Positions 1 to 9,508 of a stretch of DNA of 64,000 nucleotides are shown piece after piece (position 1 is the first letter of the stretch; the number at the start of each line of letters is the position of its first letter). The stretch is from an uncultured Prevotella sp. (GTDB lineage: Bacteria; Bacteroidota; Bacteroidia; Bacteroidales; Bacteroidaceae): the NCBI GenBank assembly GCA_944319935.1, contig CALUFM010000009.1, positions 1 to 64,000 on the forward strand. The letters run 5' to 3'. The notes beneath the pieces were generated by a model. The model saw only the letters and a program-made list of their open reading frames with translations, did no database searches and was not told the origin of the DNA. The position numbers were made by a program, and so were the translations under genes.

Positions 1-177
1 CTTGTTTGCTTGTTTGCTTGTTTGCTTGTTTGCTTGTTTGCTTGTTTGCTTGTTTGCTTGTTTGCTTGTTTGCTTGTTTGCTTGTCCCTTGTCTGCTTGT
101 CCCTTGTTTGCTTGTCTGCTGTAAACTTGTCTGCTTGTCTGCTGTAAACTTGTCTGCTGTAAACTTATTTGCTGTTG
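1..177. repeat. Octamer tandem repeat (CTTGTTTG) with degenerate tail
   Basis: Ten perfect copies of CTTGTTTG run from 1 to 80 and probably continue left of the window. They are followed by variants (CTTGTCCC, CTTGTCTG) and by three CTGTAAA interruptions up to about 177. The same CTTGTCTG word recurs in blocks near 14.6, 25.4, 29.5, 33.05, 45.0 and 60.9-61.05 kb. The array lies beyond the hairpin that ends the fimbrial locus and has no credible coding content; the leucine/cysteine-rich ORF across it is a product of the repeat. Confidence 0.95.
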
Positions 178-187
178 ATTGCACGAT

Positions 188-224
188 AAAAGGCGGCCTT
201 TCGCACCGCGAAAGGCCGCCTTTT
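188..224. terminator. 17-bp perfect hairpin, bidirectional terminator
   Basis: Arms 188-204 and 208-224 are exact reverse complements (AAAAGGCGGCCTTTCGC and its complement) around the loop ACC, with A and T runs at the outer ends. It ends transcription of the minus-strand fimbrial locus whose last stop codon is at 292. It belongs to a family of similar palindromes in this window (15543, 22844, 28403, 46801). Confidence 0.85.
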
Positions 225-291
225 GGTCGGTATTTGATAATGTGTTGGTTATCAGGCTGTTATCGAGCCGTCAAAATAGCGTGTCTTGATG

Positions 292-3200
292 CTATTTCAC
301 GGTGATTTTCCTTGTGAACGTGCCGTTGTCAGTCTTCACCCTTACTATGGCCACACCGCTCTCAACGTCGTCCATCGTCATCACCGTCTGGCCTGCGCTT
401 GCGCCCTCATGCTTGAGCAGCGCGCCGCCCACTGTGTAGACGCTGACATCCTGAAGCGCGGCCGCTGACGAAATCACTACCTGTCGGCTCACCACAGAGT
501 AAACGCTTACGTCGTTGCCGCTTGCGCCAACCTCGCTGATGCCCGTTGTGCCAGGGCCGGCTCCGCGCGAGCAGATGAAGTAGCGGCCGTGCGACTCTCC
601 GTTGACCGTCAGCTCCATGCCCTCGGTGATTGGCGTCTCAGTGTTCAGCTCGGCGTCGTAGAGCGTCGGGTCGAGTAGGGCGTCAACGCCAGTGAAGGTC
701 AGCGTAGTCACGTCACCATCGGCGGCGAAGAGGCCGAGCGGTATGCGCTGCATGTCCTTCACGCGGTTCACGCTTGCGGCGTTGTCACCGGCCACGGTGT
801 AGACTGACAGCTCGTTGGCACTGTTGCCAAGCAGGTTGCGCATCAGGCGCACATCCTCAGTAGCGTTAAACGCATTCTCGGCGTTGTCGGCGTAAGCCAA
901 GGCCGCTCCGCTCTTGGCGTTGCCGTTGTCGGCCGTAATGGTGAACGCCGTAGTGGCGGCTTCACCCTCGGTCTCGGCCACAAACTTCTGCATGTCGGCG
1001 GTGAATTTCACCGTGTTGTCCGTAGCTTCGTCCTTGAGCTGTACGAAGAACGCGCCGAACGGCTCGATTGTCTCCGTGCCCGTAGGCGTTATCCACTGGC
1101 CGCCCTGGCTGTCGGTGCCGCCCGCCGTTGTGCCGCCGGCCGTCTCGCTCCAGTATTGGCCTGTCAGGTTGCCTTCCGTTCCGCTGTTATATTCAAGGAA
1201 CTTCTTCAGGTCGAGCGGTGCCATGTACGGGTTGCCCGCAATCATGTACTTGCCGTCTTGTGACGGGGTGAGCGTCTGCGTAACGTCATCGTACCTTACG
1301 AGATTGGTCGGGGTGTCGCGGTTGAGCAGACCGCTTACAAGCAGCTTGCCGCTGTTTGTGCGGGCTAACGTGTCCGTGCTTACGTCATATTGCGTGTCAG
1401 CCTTCGGGAAGCGGAAGCTCAGCGTGCCGTTGCCGCCAGTCACGTCTCTTGCCGACAGCGAGTAGCCGCCGCCCGCAACGTAAGGCACAGAAGCGTCATT
1501 GTAAGCCGCGCTCCATACCGGTGTTGACGTGTTGAAGCCAACTGTACCGTTGCCGCTGTTTATCGGGCTGTCAACGATTGTCGCGTTCTCGTCCCAACTG
1601 CGCTGGTAAACGGCGGGGTTGCGGCGGTCGTTGCCCGTGCCGAACGTTATGTCTTTAAAGTAAGGCAGCTCGGTCTGCGTGCCTGTGGTTGACGTGTACC
1701 AGTCGCCTGACACCACATCCCTCAGCGGGAGGCTGACGAGCGTCCACTGCTTCGTGGGCATGCTTACGTCCATCCACGCCTTGTTGTAAATTAACTGCTC
1801 TGCGTGCAGCATCTGCGCGCCCTGCTCGAAGTGGATGTCACGGCAGATGTTCACACGGTAACGCTGCGTTGTCAGGTCGTCGTTATACTGGTCGTCGGGG
1901 TTGTCGTCATACACCATCAGGTCATACTGGATGTTCTCAGTCGGGTCGCCGATGTTTTCCGGCCTTTGATTTGAAGTTACCCATGACGCATTGCCGCCGC
2001 CCTCGCTATATCCGGCCATGTAAAGCTCAACCCTGCTGTCCTCAGGCATCACTACGTTTGAGAACAACATCGGCACGAAGCCGTTGCCCGTTTCGGTCAG
2101 TTCACCCTCAGCGTAGTCGGTGTAAGAGTCGTCGGTCACCTTGATGTCGGCCTTGGTGGCGCGCTTCCAGTTGGCGTCGTTGTTCCAGTTGTCGTTCGCG
2201 CCGCCATTCCATACAAGGTATTCGGGCACAACTTTCATCGTCATCGGGAACGAACCCCAGCAACTGTTGTTTATCTCGCGGCCCTTCTCCGCAAAGTTGA
2301 TTGCGAACGTGTAGGTATATCCCTCACGCGGGGCGAAAGTGAACTTGCTGCCGTCTTCAAGCGTCTGCTCGTCAAGATAGAACTGCACTTCGGCGTAGTC
2401 GTTGAATCCTGAGCCGGTTACATACTTTTCCGCGTGCAAGTTAAGGATTTTTCCTATAGGATACTTGTACTGGTCAAAGTCCTCTACATGCACAAGGCCT
2501 GTATACTCAGGGTCGTTTGTCTCTATGAGGTATATCTGCGTATAGTCGATGTCGCCTCGGCTGTCAATCAGTCCTAACGATTCAACTTTTTCGTCGGTGT
2601 ATTCAGCTCCGCGCAAGCTTATTCTTACGCTCTTGCCTCCGTTCCTGACGTATTTTGCCGTTTCGATTTGGTTCAGGCCGATACGCAGTCCGGGGTTAAG
2701 CCCTTCGGGATAATCGGTCAGGTTGCGGCCGGCAAAGAGCTTCGGCGATTCGCCGCTGGCGTTGAGGTGGAGAGGCACGTACTCCCAGCAAATCTTTTCC
2801 CATCTGTTCTCGTCAATCGACGAGTCTGAGGGACGCACGGCGGGGATTGGGCTTATCACGAGGTCTAAGCCGTCCTTGAGTATGGCGATGTCAAGAGCCG
2901 TCTGGTGAAGCACCAGCTTGCTGTGATGGCCGCCGTCCGGAGCCTGCGTGTTGAGGTATGACTTTATCAGGTTGATGTCCTCCTGCGTCAGCGCGCTGTG
3001 TACTCCTGAGGCTTCTGCTACGGGTGTCACTCCTTCCATGTCGGTTACGTTGCGGTATTCCTCTATGTCGCGCAGGGTAGACAAGGCCGAAGCGAGCGAG
3101 TGGCCGCCGTATTGGCCATTGGCGGCGTTGAACTCTTCCTCCGTGCCGAAGAACCAGTCAAAGTAAACGTCCATGTCGAGCGTGGTGTAAAGCTCTTCGC

Positions 3201-6042
3201 CCGTGTTGGGGTCACGCATGATTTCGCCATTGTCGTCGAGCTGCGGCACGCGCATCTGTGAAGTAAAGTTGAACGTCTGCCCCTCGCAGAGGTCGTTCTG
3301 CGGGTCTACCACCTCGCCGTTAACCTTTACAAGCGTCTGCGAAGTGACGTACACAGGCGACTTTATGCCGCACGGGTCATAATACATTCCCGCGAAATCG
3401 GCCATTGTGTTCACCGTGCCGTCCGTCTTGCCGTCAACTATGAGCATAAGGTAGCGCGTGTTGGGCGACATGGCTGAATAGAAGTCTACAATCAGCTTGC
3501 GGTCTTCGTCCTCGGCCGTGCCCGTGCGGTAGAAGTAGTATTTACCGTTGCTGCCGTTGTTAATGGCAAGGTTCTTTTCTACGGGTACGTACTCGGTGTT
3601 GTCATTGAACACCATGTTGTAATAAAGCGAACCTACCTCGCGGTCGTAATATTCACCCGTCACTGGGTCGGGGTCTTCGCTTGAGCCAATCTTGACTACT
3701 GATTTCTCCAACGCCGCGGTTATCTCTTCTACCGAGGGTGACGTGTTGCCGCCTATCAAGGCGTTGTACTTGGCCTCGTCGATAAAGCAGAAGTCGATGT
3801 TCTCTGGCTCTTTGCTCCCGTTGGTTTCGTCGGCGTCTGCGCCTGTGCGTTCGCAAAGCTGCTCCCAGTCAAGCGACGCGCTGAGCAATGTGCGCTCGCC
3901 CGAGCAGGTGTAGTCCTTCTGCGTCACAGCGGCTGTAGGCTGAGATATGAACACCTCGATTTCATCAAGATAGAAGTCGCCGCCAGCGGTAGAACCGCAG
4001 TTGTTGTCAACTTGCAGCTCGTAGCTTACAAACTTTTCAGTGAGTTCGTCGTTGTTGACGAACGAGAAAGCTATCTGATACCAGTCGTTTTCATTGCTGC
4101 CATAACCGTTGGTGCGGGTGTATTCTCTGCCATCACCGGTTGACAAGAACGAAGTCGTCGTAATCTGGCCTGTGGATTGTCTGTACAGAGGTGTCTTGTT
4201 ACCGTCAGCGTCAATTCCGTAGATGGTGAACAGCATGGCGGAGTTAGCTCTGTTGCCCGCGTTTTCGTCAGCACTTTTCACCCATGCGCTGACAAACAGC
4301 TCAGTACCAGGGCAAAGGTTCTCTTCAAACGGCAGAGTTACTATTTTTCCAGGCTTGTCTGACGCGTCAACATAAAGGAAGTAGCCGTCGGCGTTTTTGC
4401 CTCCAAGAGAAGCATTGGTAGGACGCTTTATATCATTCTTAACCTTGTCGCCATAGCCTACATATTCGTTGGTTATGGCGTAATAGCCCCACTCGGCAAA
4501 CGGATGGTTGTTGTAGTATTTGTTGCCTGTTGTAGAACCAGCGAAGTCAGTGAATGTTGAGCCGTCGAAGAAGGCATACGAACTGTAACTCCAGTCAAGA
4601 GGGAACGGGTAATACCAGTGGTTGCCGATGCTGTCGGTTTGGCTGGACTTTTCGGCAACTTCGGGGTCGTAGTCGAATGTCCTTGACGTCAACAAATTAT
4701 AATTGCTGCGCAGGTATTCCGGTGTGCGGTACTGATATGAACGCCGATACCAATTATCTAAATTAACATTATTATGACTGCCGCCAAGACGTATGCTGTC
4801 AAGCCTGTCTAACTCGTGCTGGGTGAGCAGACGGGTGTCTTTCTTGAAAGTAAGGTTGAATTTCGCAATGTTATATGTCGTATTGTTCACTTTTTTTGTT
4901 ACGACAATAGTAGCTGTTTCTCCATCGTTTACACTCCAAGGCTTCTGTTTGCCCGCGCTTTTCTTCCTAAAGAAGATTGAACGTGAGTCGCCAGAAATGG
5001 TTGTCGTATTTCCGGCTTCACTTGTTCCGCATCCTCCCTGTAGGTCATCGTCATTGGTAAAGCGAAGAAGAGTGAATGTGTCATTCCCGTCAGTAATGGT
5101 TACTGTTAGCTTGTCGTTATTGTCGCCGTCGATACGGTAACCGTTGGCGAATTTCGACAAGGCCACAAGCTCGTCACTCTGGTTGCCGAGGTGGTCGCAG
5201 GGGAAGGTGATGTCATATTCTTCCAAGAACTTCTTGTTTGCGCCGTCACCGCCTTGATATGCGGTGTTCTCCAAACGGCCCATGCCGTTCTTCCATCCTT
5301 CGGTTTCGTCAGCTCCGCCACGGTCGTCAACGCCAATGATGTAATAAACGGCGCGGAGGCTCAACGTAGGCTCATACCAACCGTTGTTACTATTGAAATT
5401 GCCTTTTGTGCCATCGCTTGTGAAGTCGAGGTAACCAGAGGCGTCGCAAGCTACGAGGTAATAGTTGTTGTCGGCACTTCCGTTGTCAAATCCATTCATG
5501 CTGCTATACTCGTTGTCTGTCGGATAATGGAATGTTACGGTTGCCATTGAAACATTATTGACAGCGGTTCCTGCCACATATCCGTTGGCATAACGTCGGC
5601 AATTGCTTGATGGTGACAATATATCTTGTGTGCCATAATATTGCGTATAACTGAAAGTCCCTTCTGTAACGAAATTGTACCAACGCTGATACGCTTGCGC
5701 ACTTACTTGCTTGTTTGAGCTTGCGTTATAACTTTGGGATACCAACGGCAACGTTAATGTAACGTCGTCGCCTTTCCTTACATACAATGTGTCGTAATAC
5801 GTGTGCGCAGCCTGGATTTCCGTACCGGTATAATGATTTCGGAACATTTTCTCATCGTCGTTGAACGTATCCAAAGCTTTTGCACTTTCACCGATTGTTT
5901 CACGCAAATTATACCATTTTGCCTGTTTGTGCCGTATGGTATATCTGCTGTAGTCTGTTATCTGCGTCCACGCCAGAGTTTGCCCCAAGCAGAGCAGGGC
6001 GACGAGCGAGAGAGCCTTGTATATTAGATTATTTGTTTTCAT
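292..6042 (-). CDS. Giant exported protein of fimbrial locus, T9SS-like C-terminal tail; putative tip adhesin
   Basis: The product has 1916 residues with a signal peptide (about residues 1-26, MKTNNLIYKALSLVALLCLG followed by QTLAW). The ATG is preceded by a good AGGAGG site, and the upstream gene ends 15 bp away. Residues about 480-720 look like a jelly-roll or carbohydrate-binding-like domain (SAWVK, DEIEVFIS). A WNGG...NDNWNNDANW stretch lies near residue 1270. The last ~70 residues (VSVYTVGG ... GVAIVRVKTDNGTFTRKITVK) resemble the type A sorting domain of type IX secretion, ending in a basic beta-strand. It is the last gene of the fimbrial locus, the position that Mfa5, a T9SS-exported fimbrial protein, takes in Porphyromonas gingivalis. 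I see no von Willebrand A motif, so the equivalence is positional. Tip or adhesin function is inferred. Confidence 0.8.
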   Translation of the reverse strand: MKTNNLIYKALSLVALLCLGQTLAWTQITDYSRYTIRHKQAKWYNLRETIGESAKALDTFNDDEKMFRNHYTGTEIQAAHTYYDTLYVRKGDDVTLTLPLVSQSYNASSNKQVSAQAYQRWYNFVTEGTFSYTQYYGTQDILSPSSNCRRYANGYVAGTAVNNVSMATVTFHYPTDNEYSSMNGFDNGSADNNYYLVACDASGYLDFTSDGTKGNFNSNNGWYEPTLSLRAVYYIIGVDDRGGADETEGWKNGMGRLENTAYQGGDGANKKFLEEYDITFPCDHLGNQSDELVALSKFANGYRIDGDNNDKLTVTITDGNDTFTLLRFTNDDDLQGGCGTSEAGNTTTISGDSRSIFFRKKSAGKQKPWSVNDGETATIVVTKKVNNTTYNIAKFNLTFKKDTRLLTQHELDRLDSIRLGGSHNNVNLDNWYRRSYQYRTPEYLRSNYNLLTSRTFDYDPEVAEKSSQTDSIGNHWYYPFPLDWSYSSYAFFDGSTFTDFAGSTTGNKYYNNHPFAEWGYYAITNEYVGYGDKVKNDIKRPTNASLGGKNADGYFLYVDASDKPGKIVTLPFEENLCPGTELFVSAWVKSADENAGNRANSAMLFTIYGIDADGNKTPLYRQSTGQITTTSFLSTGDGREYTRTNGYGSNENDWYQIAFSFVNNDELTEKFVSYELQVDNNCGSTAGGDFYLDEIEVFISQPTAAVTQKDYTCSGERTLLSASLDWEQLCERTGADADETNGSKEPENIDFCFIDEAKYNALIGGNTSPSVEEITAALEKSVVKIGSSEDPDPVTGEYYDREVGSLYYNMVFNDNTEYVPVEKNLAINNGSNGKYYFYRTGTAEDEDRKLIVDFYSAMSPNTRYLMLIVDGKTDGTVNTMADFAGMYYDPCGIKSPVYVTSQTLVKVNGEVVDPQNDLCEGQTFNFTSQMRVPQLDDNGEIMRDPNTGEELYTTLDMDVYFDWFFGTEEEFNAANGQYGGHSLASALSTLRDIEEYRNVTDMEGVTPVAEASGVHSALTQEDINLIKSYLNTQAPDGGHHSKLVLHQTALDIAILKDGLDLVISPIPAVRPSDSSIDENRWEKICWEYVPLHLNASGESPKLFAGRNLTDYPEGLNPGLRIGLNQIETAKYVRNGGKSVRISLRGAEYTDEKVESLGLIDSRGDIDYTQIYLIETNDPEYTGLVHVEDFDQYKYPIGKILNLHAEKYVTGSGFNDYAEVQFYLDEQTLEDGSKFTFAPREGYTYTFAINFAEKGREINNSCWGSFPMTMKVVPEYLVWNGGANDNWNNDANWKRATKADIKVTDDSYTDYAEGELTETGNGFVPMLFSNVVMPEDSRVELYMAGYSEGGGNASWVTSNQRPENIGDPTENIQYDLMVYDDNPDDQYNDDLTTQRYRVNICRDIHFEQGAQMLHAEQLIYNKAWMDVSMPTKQWTLVSLPLRDVVSGDWYTSTTGTQTELPYFKDITFGTGNDRRNPAVYQRSWDENATIVDSPINSGNGTVGFNTSTPVWSAAYNDASVPYVAGGGYSLSARDVTGGNGTLSFRFPKADTQYDVSTDTLARTNSGKLLVSGLLNRDTPTNLVRYDDVTQTLTPSQDGKYMIAGNPYMAPLDLKKFLEYNSGTEGNLTGQYWSETAGGTTAGGTDSQGGQWITPTGTETIEPFGAFFVQLKDEATDNTVKFTADMQKFVAETEGEAATTAFTITADNGNAKSGAALAYADNAENAFNATEDVRLMRNLLGNSANELSVYTVAGDNAASVNRVKDMQRIPLGLFAADGDVTTLTFTGVDALLDPTLYDAELNTETPITEGMELTVNGESHGRYFICSRGAGPGTTGISEVGASGNDVSVYSVVSRQVVISSAAALQDVSVYTVGGALLKHEGASAGQTVMTMDDVESGVAIVRVKTDNGTFTRKITVK

Positions 6043-6057
6043 GTCTTGTTCCTCCTT

Positions 6058-7530
6058 TTATCGTTTGATGAACATGTTGAGAACTTCGGGCGTAAGGCGG
6101 TAAGCGCACCATGAGCCGCGTGTGTAAGGCTTGTATTCGGTGTCCCAAATATCAATGGTCTCGATGGTCACGTTGTATGTGCGGGTGAAGTTTCTCGTCT
6201 CGGTTGAGCCTGTTGCGTCAGTGTAATCGGCTGTCCAGTTAACCGTTACCGTGAGGGGGATAAGCGTTCCTGCGGGTACGCCGGCAGAAATCGCGCCGCC
6301 GATGGCGTAGTTGCCGATTTGTATGTCGGTTATCTGGTTGGTTACGTCGCCGTGTGCCCATGTCGCGCTTTGCAACTGGCTGTTAGTTCCGTTAACGCCG
6401 TTTACGGTGAACTTGAACGTGTTGCCCGAGGCGATTTTCACGATGTAATTGTTCTCTTTAACTACAACCTCTACGGGCACTGCGCCGATTGCGGCGTCCC
6501 ATGACTGCCACTCAAACTGCGGCGTGAAGTTGGGGAAGGTGAGCGACAGCGGGTAGATGCTGTTGCGGGGTATGTCGGTGCGCTGCGTCTTTGCCACGTA
6601 TGCTGAGACGTCGCCGTTGCCGCTCTTGCCTGTGCTGAGCGTTACGGTGAAGGGGTCGCCGTCGGGGGTTTCGTTGACGTATAACGATACTTCCTGGCCC
6701 ACCTGGTTGAACGGCATTTCGGCTGTCGTGGTCGTGCGGTCGCCGTAAAGCTCCGCGCTGCCGTAGCCACCGTCTGCGCCGAGCAGGGGCACGTTCTCCG
6801 CATAGCCTGAGAACTGGATTGTGCTGCTCGTGCTGATGTATTGGTTGTCAGGAACGGTGATTTTCACCTTGCTTACGAGGCGGTCGAGGCCGATGGATAT
6901 GTCGCTGGTGTTCGGCGTAACCGTGATTGTCTTTTTCGCGCTCATGGGGATGTACATGTCATTGGCGAAGTCTAAGTTTTCAGCAGGGTTGTATATGCGG
7001 TATTCGGCAAGGTCGCCGTCCCTTACTTGCTGGTCTATCGCAAAGCAGTCATCCAAGAATTCCGTCATCGTCATCTGCGTGATGGCTCTTTGCCCTGACT
7101 CTGTTCCGAACTCGCCGTTATAGCCGTCAACGTTGGCAAAGGCGTAGATGGTGTAAGTGCCGGGGGCAAGCGTAAGCTCGCCTGTTTCATAGTTTGTCAA
7201 GTCGCCTGTCTGCGCCAATGTGTTGTTGGTAAGGTCAGGCGACAAGTCCAGCACCGTGCGGCGCACGCCATTGTCGTTATCGTTGACGATGTATAGGCGC
7301 AGTGTGTGCATGAACTCTTGTTCGTCGGCGTAGATGTCGTCGCCAGCGCGTGTCCCGTTGAGGTCGCCCGGCTCGCCGGCTGACACGCTGACGCGCACCG
7401 TGGCGGGGGCGTTGGGGTCGGGACACTCGGCGACGTCGTCGTCAAACGCGCACGACGACAACACGGCGGCGCACGCCAGCGGCAGTGCCGCCAGCGTGGC
7501 GCGTAGTAAGTGTCTGTATCTTTTATCCAT
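6058..7530 (-). CDS. Fimbrial accessory lipoprotein (tip/adaptor-type subunit)
   Basis: 490 residues with a lipoprotein signal peptide and lipobox LSSC (Cys about 27). The mature N-terminus (ECPDPNAPATVRVSVSAGEP, then a GTRAGD segment) and the pattern of a beta-rich first domain (TLRLYIVND, LAPGTYTIYAFANVDG) are typical of the FimB/Mfa2-like and fimbrillin-like accessory subunits of Bacteroidales. The C-terminus (EVLNMFIKR) differs from the WSM/WAKR-type end of the major subunits. The gene lies 15 bp upstream of the giant exported protein and 23 bp downstream of a fimbrillin-like gene, so co-transcription is very likely. It probably corresponds to Mfa3/Mfa4 or FimC-E type subunits; which one cannot be settled from sequence reading alone. 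Confidence 0.72.
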   Translation of the reverse strand: MDKRYRHLLRATLAALPLACAAVLSSCAFDDDVAECPDPNAPATVRVSVSAGEPGDLNGTRAGDDIYADEQEFMHTLRLYIVNDNDNGVRRTVLDLSPDLTNNTLAQTGDLTNYETGELTLAPGTYTIYAFANVDGYNGEFGTESGQRAITQMTMTEFLDDCFAIDQQVRDGDLAEYRIYNPAENLDFANDMYIPMSAKKTITVTPNTSDISIGLDRLVSKVKITVPDNQYISTSSTIQFSGYAENVPLLGADGGYGSAELYGDRTTTTAEMPFNQVGQEVSLYVNETPDGDPFTVTLSTGKSGNGDVSAYVAKTQRTDIPRNSIYPLSLTFPNFTPQFEWQSWDAAIGAVPVEVVVKENNYIVKIASGNTFKFTVNGVNGTNSQLQSATWAHGDVTNQITDIQIGNYAIGGAISAGVPAGTLIPLTVTVNWTADYTDATGSTETRNFTRTYNVTIETIDIWDTEYKPYTRGSWCAYRLTPEVLNMFIKR

Positions 7531-7553
7531 AGTAATCTGATTTTTTCAAGTTG

Positions 7554-9320
7554 TTACATCGGAAGTGTCTCACGGTCGAGCATCGACCACTTGTTGACGT
7601 AAACTTGGGCGTCAAGCTGCTGGTTGTCGGGTATGTCGCCGCCGAGTGAGTAAATAGATTTTACGTTCACCTTGTAGATGTTGTTGCGCACAACGGCGTA
7701 TTCCATCACGCCGTTTTTCTCGTCGTCGCCGTCGTTGCTGTGGCGCAGCCACCAGACGTAGTAGCACTGGCCGTTGTAGTAAGTGCGCAGCTTCTCGCCG
7801 CTGCTTTTGTAAAGCACGGCGCGTGTCTCCACTCCGTTTTGGTTGATTTCAGGACCGTCCTGTGAATTTTCAAATACACCAAGCTCGTAGCTAAGGTAGT
7901 ATTCCCATTTTAATTCATCTGTTGTATTGAACGCTTCGGCTGAATGTGTGTCGGCGTAATCCTCAAGATACGTGCGGTAGCCGGTGGGGTCGTTGGTAAT
8001 GCTTGCTGCAAATTTTTTCAATTCGTCCCAACTGGTAAGAGCGGCAATAGCCTCGACGTAAGTGGAGAAATTTTCTTGTCCGTTGAGCTGCCCCATCATG
8101 TCGGTAAGCGTGGGATAGATTACGCCGTTGTAGGTGAAGAATGTCTGGCCGTCAGTGTATCCGTTAACGCCTACGGGATGGAACTGCGCCTTGAAGACGA
8201 TGCCCGTGTTGTAGTTGAGCGATGTCTCGAGCTTCCCCGTGGTGTTTTCGAGGGCGTAACCTACGCGCAAGTAGTTGTCTTCGGTTGCATCAACGCCAGC
8301 CTTGCAGTAGCCGGCCCAGTCCTCGGGGTTGTCAGAGCGTGTGGGGATGTAGGTCTCGGCGTCGTAAAGGCCGGCGGCGGCAACGTTCTGTTCGTTAACG
8401 GGGAACGGCGTGCCCGTAAGGTTCTGCTGTGTCTTCAACTCCGTCCATGGGTCAAGCACGTAGTTGGGGGCTACAGTGTTTGTCGCAGTTTCGTCGCCAA
8501 GGTATTCGAGGTTTGTGCCGTTAACGTCGTCAGCCACACGCTTGAGGAGGTATGAACCAGCGGTGAGGCGGTTGACGATGGTCGCGCCGGTGATTTTAAC
8601 GGTTGCGTCGTTGTATCGCGGGTCTTCGCAAGTATACTCGTTGTCTGCGAAATAATCAACGCGGGCGGCCATGCGCTCAACGTTGACGGTGACTTTGGCC
8701 GGTTCGTTCTCAGAGTTGTTGTTTATGGTAAGCTTTTCGGTCGGCTCGTCGGCTGATGACATGAGGAAGTTTGTGTAGTCGCCGTTCGTCTTAGTCCAAG
8801 CTTCCTGCTGTATGTGGTCGCGCACTGCGCCGAGGGTCTGGTTCTCGGCTTGTTCCCACCAACGGTTGTCGCCGGGGTTGGCCACTACTATTACGTTGTA
8901 ATCGCCGTTCTCTACGGTGGTCTGCACGGGTGCAGTCTCCCAAACGGCGTCAATGCCTGTGCCGCCGGCTTCGGTTGGTCCTGTCACTGATTTAAAGTAA
9001 ACGGGCGTTACGGGCGTGATTGCCTCGCCGTTGACGGTGACGTTGCCGTCGAAGAGGAACGCCACGGCGTTGCTGACTTTGTTCTCAGCGTCTTGCCCGG
9101 TCTCGAGGTCGTCGCCTGTTTCGCCGCCGTCGGGATTGGCGCGTGTGCCTTGCGCGTCGGCCATGCCGAAGCTTAGCTGTATGAAAGCGTCGCTCATGCC
9201 GGGCGTGTCGCCCCCGTCAGGAGGGCATTCCACGTCGTCGGTCATGCTGCATCCCGCCGCCATCAGTGACAATGCCAGGCAGAAAGCCGCTCCGCGCCAT
9301 CTATATCTGATTTCTTTCAT
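7554..9320 (-). CDS. Mfa1-like fimbrillin lipoprotein
   Basis: 588 residues from ATG 9320 (MKEIRYRWRG). The ORF is open further, to 9374, but the extra 18 residues are read from an intergenic repeat and precede the signal peptide, so the internal ATG is preferred. Lipobox MAAGC is followed by a proline/glycine-rich mature start and a GTRANPDGG segment, as in fimbrillins processed at a conserved Arg. The N-terminal domain has the SNAVAFLFDG pattern. The C-terminus (NNIYKVNVKSIYSLGG ... VYVNKWSMLDRETLPM) matches the Mfa1-family ending, in which a final strand carries a Trp motif. It may be a second structural or minor fimbrial subunit of the same pilus. Confidence 0.8.
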   Translation of the reverse strand: MKEIRYRWRGAAFCLALSLMAAGCSMTDDVECPPDGGDTPGMSDAFIQLSFGMADAQGTRANPDGGETGDDLETGQDAENKVSNAVAFLFDGNVTVNGEAITPVTPVYFKSVTGPTEAGGTGIDAVWETAPVQTTVENGDYNVIVVANPGDNRWWEQAENQTLGAVRDHIQQEAWTKTNGDYTNFLMSSADEPTEKLTINNNSENEPAKVTVNVERMAARVDYFADNEYTCEDPRYNDATVKITGATIVNRLTAGSYLLKRVADDVNGTNLEYLGDETATNTVAPNYVLDPWTELKTQQNLTGTPFPVNEQNVAAAGLYDAETYIPTRSDNPEDWAGYCKAGVDATEDNYLRVGYALENTTGKLETSLNYNTGIVFKAQFHPVGVNGYTDGQTFFTYNGVIYPTLTDMMGQLNGQENFSTYVEAIAALTSWDELKKFAASITNDPTGYRTYLEDYADTHSAEAFNTTDELKWEYYLSYELGVFENSQDGPEINQNGVETRAVLYKSSGEKLRTYYNGQCYYVWWLRHSNDGDDEKNGVMEYAVVRNNIYKVNVKSIYSLGGDIPDNQQLDAQVYVNKWSMLDRETLPM

Positions 9321-9358
9321 GACTGTTGTTGTTTTTAGTTTCTTTTTCTTGGAATTTA

Positions 9359-9507
9359 GAGAAGTTAAAGCCAAATGCCTTGTCGCTTCTTTTTTGTAGT
9401 AAAAGGAGTTAGAGTTGTTAAAGGAGTTAGAGTAGTTAAAGGAGTTAAAGACAAATGCCTTGTCGCTTATAACTCACCTTCTCACCTTCTCACCTTCTCA
9501 CCTTTTC
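9359..9507. repeat. Intergenic word-repeat block (GGAGTTA and CTCACCTT words)
   Basis: Three copies of an 18-bp unit close to TTAAAGGAGTTAGAGTAG (9410-9450) are followed by ACAAATGCCTTGTCGCTT and then four copies of CTCACCTT (about 9475-9505). A second AAATGCCTTGTCGCTT occurs at 9373-9388. The block separates two fimbrial genes and creates a spurious N-terminal extension on the 7554-9320 gene. Confidence 0.9.
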
Positions 9508-9508
9508 C

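Noticed and set aside
1..177. Possible CRISPR array or coding ORF (99 residues rich in Leu/Cys)
   Set aside because: The octamers are contiguous with no spacers, and the ORF is a direct translation of the repeat with no homologous look or ribosome-binding site.
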